From positions 5,332,001-5,396,000 of the forward strand of contig NZ_CP034279.1 of NCBI RefSeq assembly GCF_009739905.1: a stretch of 64,000 bases of DNA. Reading direction: 5' to 3'. The stretch comes from Streptomyces ficellus. Lineage in GTDB: Bacteria > Actinomycetota > Actinomycetes > Streptomycetales > Streptomycetaceae. The position numbers and the translations under genes were made by a program. The stretch's first letter is position 1. Each line of letters starts with the position of its first letter. Shown here piece by piece: positions 58,624 through 64,000 of the stretch. The notes beneath the pieces were generated by a model. That model had not been told where the DNA came from. It saw nothing but the letters and a program-made list of their open reading frames with translations, and made no database searches.

Positions 58624-59802
58624 CTACGGCAGCGCCAGCATCCGCTCCAGCGCCAGCTTCGCGAAGCTCTCCGTCTCCCGGTCGACCTGGATCCGGTTGA
58701 CCAGGTTCCCCTCGGCCAGCGACTCCAGCGCCCACACCAGGTGCGGCAGGTCGATGCGGTTCATCGTCGAGCAGAAGCAGACCGTCTTGTCGAGGAAGAC
58801 GATCTCCTTGCCCTCGTCGGCGAAACGGTTCGCCAGGCGGCGGACCAGGTTCAGCTCCGTACCGATCGCCCACTTCGAGCCGGCCGGGGCCGCCTCCAGC
58901 GTCTTGATGATGTACTCGGTCGAGCCGACGTAGTCCGCCGCGGCCACGACCTCGTGCTTGCACTCGGGGTGCACCAGCACGTTCACACCCGGGATGCGCT
59001 CCCGTACGTCGTTCACGGAGTCCAGGGAGAAGCGGCCGTGCACCGAGCAGTGGCCGCGCCACAGGATCATCTTCGCGGCGCGCAGCTCGTCGGGGGTCAG
59101 GCCGCCGTTCGGCTTGTGCGGGTTGTAGAGGACACAGTCGTCGAGCGACATGCCCATGTCCCGCACGGCGGTGTTGCGCCCGAGGTGCTGGTCCGGCAGG
59201 AACAGGACCTTCTCGCCCTGCTCGAACGCCCAGTCCAGCGCGCGCTTGGCGTTGGAGGAGGTGCAGATCGTGCCGCCGTGCTTGCCGGTGAAGGCCTTGA
59301 TGTCGGCGGAGGAGTTCATGTACGAGACCGGGACGGTGGCCTGGGCGACGCCCGCCTCGGTGAGCACGTCCCAGCACTCGGCGACCTGCTCGGCCGTCGC
59401 CATGTCGGCCATGGAGCAGCCGGCGGCCAGGTCGGGCAGGACGACCTTCTGCTCGTCGCCGGTCAGGATGTCCGCCGACTCGGCCATGAAGTGCACACCG
59501 CAGAAGACGATGTACTCGGCCTCCGGCCGTGCCGCCGCGTCCCGGGCGAGCTTGAAGGAGTCGCCGGTGACGTCCGCGAACTGGATGACCTCGTCGCGCT
59601 GGTAGTGGTGCCCCAGCACGAAGACCTTGTCGCCGAGCTTCTCCTTCGCCGCGCGGGCGCGCTCGACGAGGTCGGGGTCGGAGGGCGAGGGCAGGTCACC
59701 GGGGCAGTCGACGCCCCGCTCGCTCTTCGGGTCGGCCTCGCGGCCGAGCAGCAGCAGGGCGAGGGGCGACGGCTGGACGTCCAGGGGCTGGGCGGTGGTC
59801 AC
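58624..59802 (-). CDS. nadA: Quinolinate synthase A
   Basis: It condenses iminoaspartate with dihydroxyacetone phosphate for NAD synthesis; a [4Fe-4S] enzyme. 392 residues from GTG 59802, which has GAAAGGG 8 bp upstream; an in-frame GTG at 59811 is too close to that site. Motifs: VFVLGHHYQRDEVIQFADVT, VFCGVHFMAESADIL, LPDLAAGCSMADMA, YMNSSADIKAF, LFLPDQHLGRNTA, HPECKHEVVAAADYVGST and KTVCFCSTMNRIDL. The three cluster cysteines (FCGV, PECK, CFC region) are present. nadB and nadC are not adjacent. Three dyads in the upstream region suggest a dedicated repressor. Confidence 0.96.
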   Translation of the reverse strand: MTTAQPLDVQPSPLALLLLGREADPKSERGVDCPGDLPSPSDPDLVERARAAKEKLGDKVFVLGHHYQRDEVIQFADVTGDSFKLARDAAARPEAEYIVFCGVHFMAESADILTGDEQKVVLPDLAAGCSMADMATAEQVAECWDVLTEAGVAQATVPVSYMNSSADIKAFTGKHGGTICTSSNAKRALDWAFEQGEKVLFLPDQHLGRNTAVRDMGMSLDDCVLYNPHKPNGGLTPDELRAAKMILWRGHCSVHGRFSLDSVNDVRERIPGVNVLVHPECKHEVVAAADYVGSTEYIIKTLEAAPAGSKWAIGTELNLVRRLANRFADEGKEIVFLDKTVCFCSTMNRIDLPHLVWALESLAEGNLVNRIQVDRETESFAKLALERMLALP

Positions 59803-59837
59803 GTCACGCACCCTTTCTTCTCTGCGGTGAACCTTCT

Positions 59838-59908
59838 CGTCGAAATGACGCTATCTATCATAACCGCTTCACGTCACTTTGACGATGGCCATAGTGTCGA
59901 TGTGACAC
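59838..59908. promoter_or_regulatory. Three GTC-N5-GAC dyads between nadA and the Fe-S carrier gene
   Basis: CGTC-GAAAT-GACG (59838-59850), CGTC-ACTTT-GACG (59872-59884) and TGTC-GATGT-GACA (59895-59907; 5-bp arms if one base is added each side). Centres are 34 and 23 bp apart. A TATGAT -10-like box for nadA (minus strand, 59857-59862) lies between the first two. Confidence 0.55.
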
Positions 59909-60055
59909 ATCCCCCCTCCACGCGCCGGTGCTTGCTTGAGGCCCGGTGTGCGAGCATGAAGGGGAAAGACAAGCGCTGTGCCCGGAATGAATCCGCGGCC
60001 CCGCCGGTTGCAACCGGTCGGCAAGCAGTCTCCGTACAACCCGGGAGAGAAGCAG

Positions 60056-60412
60056 ATGTCCGTATCGGACGAGAAGACCACTGTCAGCGACGGCATCCTC
60101 CTGTCGGACGCCGCCGCGGCCAAGGTCAAGGCCCTGCTCGACCAGGAAGGCCGCGACGACCTGGCACTGCGCGTCGCCGTTCAGCCCGGTGGCTGCTCCG
60201 GCCTGCGTTACCAGCTCTTCTTCGACGAGCGGTCGCTCGACGGCGACGTCGTCAAGGACTTCAACGGCGTCAAGGTCGTCACCGACCGCATGAGCGCCCC
60301 CTACCTCGGTGGCGCCTCCATCGACTTCGTCGACACGATCGAGAAGCAGGGCTTCACGATCGACAACCCGAACGCCACCGGCTCCTGCGCCTGCGGCGAC
60401 TCCTTCAGCTGA
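60056..60412 (+). CDS. erpA: HesB/IscA-family iron-sulfur carrier (ErpA-like)
   Basis: 118 residues, ATG with GGGAG ahead. A-type carrier signatures: ILLSDAAAAKVKALLDQEGR, LRVAVQPGGCSGLRYQLFFD (first Cys), YLGGASIDFVDTIEKQGFTI and the C-terminal pair in GSCACGDSF. All three cluster cysteines are present. It is divergent from nadA, an iron-sulfur enzyme, and the two probably share regulation; LipA and the cysteine desulfurase in this window are further members of the same metabolism. The specific name ErpA versus IscA is uncertain. Confidence 0.92.
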   Translation: MSVSDEKTTVSDGILLSDAAAAKVKALLDQEGRDDLALRVAVQPGGCSGLRYQLFFDERSLDGDVVKDFNGVKVVTDRMSAPYLGGASIDFVDTIEKQGFTIDNPNATGSCACGDSFS

Positions 60413-60434
60413 CGCCCCCGGCGGGCGAACGTGA

Positions 60435-60468
60435 GGCGGCGGCCCCGGACACCTCCGGGGCCGCCGCC
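60435..60468. terminator. Bidirectional terminator, 15-bp perfect stem
   Basis: Arms GGCGGCGGCCCCGGA / TCCGGGGCCGCCGCC with loop CACC, followed by TT. It serves the convergent carrier and membrane-anchored-protein genes. Confidence 0.85.
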
Positions 60469-60486
60469 TTGTCCGTGCCCGAACCG

Positions 60487-61944
60487 CTACCGCCGCGGCA
60501 CCCGCTCGCCGCTCGCCGCGTCCACGACCTGCCGGTCGCCGACCGGCTGGTCCAGGGTCACCGTCCCGGTGACCTCCTTGGCGATCAGGATGCAGACCTT
60601 GCCCGGCTCGACCGGTGTCTCGGTCACCGTCAGCCTGATCTGCGTGGCGCTCTCCTCGGCCTTGACGGTGTACTTGCTGCACACCCCGCCCCAGAAGCGC
60701 GCCGTCAGGATCTTCCCGTCCATGCCGTACGACTCGACCTGCCGCGGCGCCTTCCCGGGGCTGTCCGTGGGATCCGGCTTCGCCGGCGGCGGCGCTGGGG
60801 CGAGGTGCTCGGGTGCCACCGCCGGGTGGGTGATCACGGACCGCGGCGCGTCGCCCTTCGGCGCCACCTCGAACAGCCACGACGGTACGAGCGCGGGGCG
60901 CCCGGCCGTGTAGTGCGACGCCAGCCCGAAGACCGCCCCGGTGATGGTCACCGTCTCCTTCGGGGCCGCCGTCCCCGGCTCGCAGGGAGCCACCGGCTTC
61001 GTACCGGAGTCCTCCAGCGGAGCCGGTGTGGCGCACCCGCCGATGCCCACCCGGCCGTCGCCCGTCCCGGCGTTCAGCTGCTTCAGGGCCTCCGCCGCGC
61101 CGATCACCGGGTACTCGTGGCTCTTCGCGGGCGCCTTCAGCCGCCCGCTGCCGCCGCTGAGCGAACCGTCGGCGGCGACCTGGATGCCGGTCGACCAGCC
61201 GTACGTCGGCAGCCCGCCCACGACCGGGTCGGCGTTGACGACGCGTACCGCACCCATGACCTGCGTCGCGTCCAGGTCGGCGTCCTGCTGGCCCAGCGCC
61301 TCCAGGACCGGGGCCGCGGCCCTCTTCGCGGCCTCCTCGCTCACCGGTCGGCCGCCCTGGCCGCCCCCCGGACCGTCCGGGGGCATGACGCTGGTCGACG
61401 GGCAGTCCTTGCCCTTGAGGCAGTTGTCCCCGACCGGAGCCGTGCCGAACGTCCACACGCCGGGCGCCTGGCGCTCCACCTGGAGCGTCGCACCCGTTCC
61501 GTCCTTGTCGGGGCCCACCTTCCACGCCGTTCCGGCCAGCGTGGGCGTGCCCGCCACACCGAGCGCCTTCGCGAGCCGGGCCACCTCGGTGGCGCCGACG
61601 GTGCCCTGGGGGCGGTACACGCGCGCCGAGGCGGGACCCTCGGGCAGCTCACCCGAGGCCCGGTAGACCACGCCGCCCGGGTCCGGCTCGCCGGGCGCGA
61701 TCCCCGGACCCGTCCCGCTCTCGGTGTGACCGTCCAGCGCGAGCGGCGGCGGCTTCGTACCGCCCGCCGCGGGCACCCCACCGCGCCGGTCGTCACCGTC
61801 GGACGCCGCCGTGGCGAAGTACGCGCCACCGCCCCCGGCGAGCAGCACCGCCGCCGCCACCGAGGCGACGGCGAACTGCGAACGCCGTCGGCGCGGGCTC
61901 TCCTGTGTCGGCTCCGTGGCCGCTTCAGGCTCCGTACTGCTCAC
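60487..61944 (-). CDS. Membrane-anchored extracytoplasmic protein of unknown function
   Basis: 485 residues, GTG start. A short charged cytoplasmic N-terminus (ATEPTQESPRRRRSQ) leads to one membrane helix (FAVASVAAAVLLAGGGGAYF). A large external part follows, with Pro/Gly-rich linkers and beta-type segments (LPTYGWSTGIQVAADGSLSG; ITGAVFGLASHYTAGRPALV; LVPSWLFEVAP). Cysteines come in likely disulfide pairs (NCLKGKDC; GGCATPAPLEDS; GGVCSKYTV with KVCILI). I recognise no enzymatic motif. Streptomyces homologues I recall are simply annotated as membrane proteins. A role in the cell envelope is all that can be inferred. Confidence 0.85.
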   Translation of the reverse strand: MSSTEPEAATEPTQESPRRRRSQFAVASVAAAVLLAGGGGAYFATAASDGDDRRGGVPAAGGTKPPPLALDGHTESGTGPGIAPGEPDPGGVVYRASGELPEGPASARVYRPQGTVGATEVARLAKALGVAGTPTLAGTAWKVGPDKDGTGATLQVERQAPGVWTFGTAPVGDNCLKGKDCPSTSVMPPDGPGGGQGGRPVSEEAAKRAAAPVLEALGQQDADLDATQVMGAVRVVNADPVVGGLPTYGWSTGIQVAADGSLSGGSGRLKAPAKSHEYPVIGAAEALKQLNAGTGDGRVGIGGCATPAPLEDSGTKPVAPCEPGTAAPKETVTITGAVFGLASHYTAGRPALVPSWLFEVAPKGDAPRSVITHPAVAPEHLAPAPPPAKPDPTDSPGKAPRQVESYGMDGKILTARFWGGVCSKYTVKAEESATQIRLTVTETPVEPGKVCILIAKEVTGTVTLDQPVGDRQVVDAASGERVPRR

Positions 61945-62020
61945 CGCATTGCTCCTTCGAACGCCGTGGCCCCTTGACGGGAGACATCCGTGGGACGGAA
62001 CGCGGGAGCAGTCGGTTCCC

Positions 62021-62230
62021 TCAGGCCCCGTACTCCGGCGTGGCGTCGATCAGCCGGGCGGACGCGGGCGGGACGACGACACCGTGGATCAGGGAGGGCG
62101 ACACGGGACCGGGCGGTGCGCCCTCCGCCGGAACCACCCAGTGCGGAACCATGCGCGCGCTGTCCCCGCGCAGCTCGGCCAGGCTCAGATCGGACTCGTG
62201 CTGCTCACGCGGAACGCTGAACATAGGCAT
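62021..62230 (-). CDS. Small hypothetical protein
   Basis: 69 residues from ATG 62230 (or 67 from ATG 62224). Sequence of moderate complexity: MFSVPREQHESDLSLAELRG, ARMVPHWVVPAEGAPPGPVS, PSLIHGVVVPPASARLIDAT. There is no membrane helix and no known motif. Codon bias fits a real gene. It lies 76 bp upstream of the membrane-anchored-protein gene on the same strand and is divergent from the PfkB kinase gene. No good ribosome binding site is visible, so I remain cautious. Confidence 0.55.
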   Translation of the reverse strand: MPMFSVPREQHESDLSLAELRGDSARMVPHWVVPAEGAPPGPVSPSLIHGVVVPPASARLIDATPEYGA

Positions 62231-62358
62231 AACCGCACCGTACGCACGGGGGACCCGGCCGAAAAAGACCTACTATCGGGTAGTTTCCGCATGTGGGGTC
62301 CTCGCCGGACCCGGTAGCGTGAACCGTCAACTCCACCTCCCCGCAGGAGCGCCCAGCC

Positions 62359-63333
62359 GTGCGTATCGCAGTCACCGGCTCCATCGCCACCGACCACCTC
62401 ATGACCTTCCCCGGCCGATTCGCCGACCAGCTGGTCGCCGACCAGCTGCACACGGTCTCCCTCTCCTTCCTGGTCGACAACCTCGACGTGCGCAGGGGAG
62501 GGGTGGCGGCCAACATCTGCTTCGGCATGGGCCAGCTCGGCACCCGCCCCGTCCTGGTCGGCGCCGCGGGCTCCGACTTCGACGAGTACCGCGCCTGGCT
62601 CGACCGGCACGGCGTCGACACCGGCTCCGTACGGATCTCCGAGGTCCTGCACACCGCCCGCTTCGTCTGCACCACCGACGCCGACCACAACCAGATCGGC
62701 TCCTTCTACACCGGCGCCATGAGCGAGGCCCGCCTCATCGAGCTCAAGGCCGTCGCCGACCGCGTCGGCGGCCTCGACCTGGTGTCGATCGGCGCGGACG
62801 ACCCCGAGGCGATGCTCCGCCACACCGAGGAGTGCCGCGCCCGCGGCATCCCGTTCGCCGCCGACTTCTCGCAGCAGATCGCCCGCATGGACGGCGAGGA
62901 GATCCGCACCCTCCTGGAGGGCGCGACGTACCTCTTCTCCAACGAGTACGAGAAGGGGCTCATCGAGTCCAAGACCGGCTGGACCGACGGGGAGATCCTC
63001 GCCAAGGTCGGCCACCGCGTCACCACCCTCGGCTCGCGGGGCGTGCGGATCGAGAGCGTCGACGGGCCGGTCATCGAGGTCGGCTGCCCGGAGGAGGAGG
63101 CCAAGGTCGACCCGACCGGTGTCGGCGACGCCTTCCGGGCCGGCTTCATGTCCGGCCTGTCCTGGGGCGTGGGCCTGGAGCGCGCCGCCCAGGTCGGCTG
63201 CATGCTGGCCACGCTGGTCATCGAGACGCTCGGCACCCAGGAGTACACCCTGAGCCGCGCCAACTTCATGGACCGCTTCACCAAGGCGTACGGCCATGAG
63301 GCCGCCGCCGAGGTGCAGGCCCACCTGCCGTAG
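62359..63333 (+). CDS. PfkB-family carbohydrate/nucleoside kinase
   Basis: 324 residues, GTG start. The ribokinase fold shows IAVTGSIATDHLMTFPGRFA, DVRRGGVAANICFGMGQLGT (substrate-site glycine motif), GSFYTGAMSEARLI, YLFSNEYEKGLI, TLGSRGVRI and the ATP/anion-hole motif DPTGVGDAFRAGF with the catalytic Asp. Actinobacterial relatives include adenosine kinase; the N-terminal VSLSFLVDNLDVRRGG is consistent with that subgroup, but the substrate cannot be fixed from sequence alone. It is convergent with the cysteine desulfurase gene. Confidence 0.93.
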   Translation: MRIAVTGSIATDHLMTFPGRFADQLVADQLHTVSLSFLVDNLDVRRGGVAANICFGMGQLGTRPVLVGAAGSDFDEYRAWLDRHGVDTGSVRISEVLHTARFVCTTDADHNQIGSFYTGAMSEARLIELKAVADRVGGLDLVSIGADDPEAMLRHTEECRARGIPFAADFSQQIARMDGEEIRTLLEGATYLFSNEYEKGLIESKTGWTDGEILAKVGHRVTTLGSRGVRIESVDGPVIEVGCPEEEAKVDPTGVGDAFRAGFMSGLSWGVGLERAAQVGCMLATLVIETLGTQEYTLSRANFMDRFTKAYGHEAAAEVQAHLP

Positions 63334-63343
63334 CCGCCCGGAC

Positions 63344-64000
63344 TCAGGACGTCCGGCGGACCACGTACGCCGTGCCGTGGTCCGCCGGACGCTCGCCCAC
63401 GTACTCCTGGCCCCGCATCTCGCACCAGGCCGGGATGTCCAGGCGAGCCGCCTCGTCGTCGGACAGCACCGTCACGGTGCCGCCGACCGGGACCTCACCG
63501 AACACCTTCGCCAGCTCGATCACCGGGATCGGGCACCTCCTGCCGAGCGCGTCCACCACCAGCGACTCCTCACCCCCGCCCGCCGGCGCCCCGCCCGGCG
63601 CGCCGAACCGCTCCCGTACGCCGGCGACCAGGCCCGGCAGTACCTCCAGGAACCGGTCCACGTCCTCCTCCGCCGTGCCGGCCGGCAGCGACACCCGGAC
63701 GTTGCCCTCCGACAGCACGCCCATCGCGCGCAGGACGTGGCTGGGAGTCAGCGTCGAACTCGTGCAGGACGAACCGGAGGAGACCGAGAAGCCCGCCCGG
63801 TCCAGTTCGTGCAGCAGGGTCTCCCCGTCGACATAGAGACACGAGAACGTCACCAGGTGGGGGAGGCGCCGCTCCGGATCGCCGACCACCTCCACGTCCC
63901 CCACGGACCGCGCGACCCGCGCGCGGATCCGCTCCACCAGCTCCCGCAGCCGCGCGGCCTCCGCGTCCGCCTCCGCCCGCACCGCCCGCAGCGACGCCGC
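63344..64000 (-). CDS. Cysteine desulfurase fused to a TusA/SirA domain (partial)
   Basis: The frame enters from beyond the right edge; 218 codons are visible. The first ~130 residues are the C-terminal part of a NifS/IscS-type desulfurase: LPHLVTFSCLYVDGETLLHE, FSVSSGSSCTSSTLTPSHVL (the catalytic-loop Cys in SSGSSC) and VRVSLPAGTAEEDVDRFLEV. After a Gly/Ala linker (APGGAPAGGGEES) comes a complete TusA-like domain: LVVDALGRRCPIPVIELAKV (sulfur-accepting Cys in RCPIPV), VGGTVTVLSDDEAARLDIPA and CEMRGQEYVG. A direct sulfur hand-over from desulfurase to TusA within one chain is implied. The PLP domain lies outside the window. Confidence 0.9.
   Translation of the reverse strand, partial: AASLRAVRAEADAEAARLRELVERIRARVARSVGDVEVVGDPERRLPHLVTFSCLYVDGETLLHELDRAGFSVSSGSSCTSSTLTPSHVLRAMGVLSEGNVRVSLPAGTAEEDVDRFLEVLPGLVAGVRERFGAPGGAPAGGGEESLVVDALGRRCPIPVIELAKVFGEVPVGGTVTVLSDDEAARLDIPAWCEMRGQEYVGERPADHGTAYVVRRTS

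Noticed and set aside
1..64000. CRISPR arrays, rRNA or tRNA genes, prophage or integrase
   Set aside because: No regularly spaced repeats, cloverleaf-like sequences or phage and integrase motifs were found on either strand.

Overview
The window is high-GC actinobacterial chromosome, and everything in it points to Streptomyces. Coding is dense on both strands with strong third-position G/C bias and many GTG starts. It carries a GSI/GSII glutamine synthetase pair behind GlnR-type operators, DUF4191, DUF3043, PspA/PspAA and WYL proteins, a homodimeric AceE pyruvate dehydrogenase, and a two-lipoyl-domain E2. No rRNA, tRNA, CRISPR array or intact transposon was found.

Layout. 1-4.5 kb: glnII, an oxidoreductase with tandem repeats, a secreted Gly/Gln/Asn-rich protein, an ArsC-like reductase and a small conserved protein, closed by an 84-bp MITE-like element. 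4.6-12.5 kb: an accessory stretch with an alpha/beta hydrolase-APH kinase fusion, an HxlR regulator, a metallo-hydrolase, a truncated ArsR gene, a giant LuxR/AAA regulator, a RsbW-like anti-sigma kinase, and the decayed remains of a cutA gene and a phosphotransferase. 12.7-18.4 kb: core block glnA, RDD protein, DUF4191 protein, lipA and lipB, with a duplicated 87-bp repeat next to lipA. 18.6-25.7 kb: a TPR-type regulator, a flavin oxidoreductase, an epimerase, a GNAT protein, DUF4240, an SDR and a WYL regulator. 25.8-34.6 kb: central metabolism, with aceE (E1), a GntR regulator, sucB-type E2, lpdA (E3) and pepA, all on the minus strand. The lipoate made by LipB/LipA is the cofactor of that E2.

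34.9-41.5 kb is the most interesting part. Five tightly packed plus-strand genes encode a secreted CE18/PelA-like deacetylase, a PelF-type GT4 glycosyltransferase, a polytopic membrane protein, a spherulin-4 (GH135-like) protein and a GH114 lipoprotein. As I recall them, these families match the enzymes of the Aspergillus galactosaminogalactan cluster (Agd3, Gtb3, Sph3, Ega3) and overlap those of bacterial Pel clusters. I infer a cell-surface polysaccharide system rich in (acetyl)galactosamine.

41.5-48 kb: late cobalamin genes (cobS, cobT, and cobU fused to a degenerate metallo-beta-lactamase domain) interleaved with a lysyl-phosphatidylglycerol-synthase-like membrane protein and its partner. 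48-58.2 kb: an ABC exporter, a methyltransferase that may start at CTG, DUF3043, pspA-pspAA, a two-component system and an RND-type transporter. 58.6-64 kb: nadA and an ErpA/HesB iron-sulfur carrier, divergent across a region with three similar GTC-N5-GAC dyads; then a membrane-anchored protein, a PfkB-family kinase and, running off the end, a cysteine desulfurase fused to a TusA domain. Strong perfect-stem hairpins mark most operon ends.
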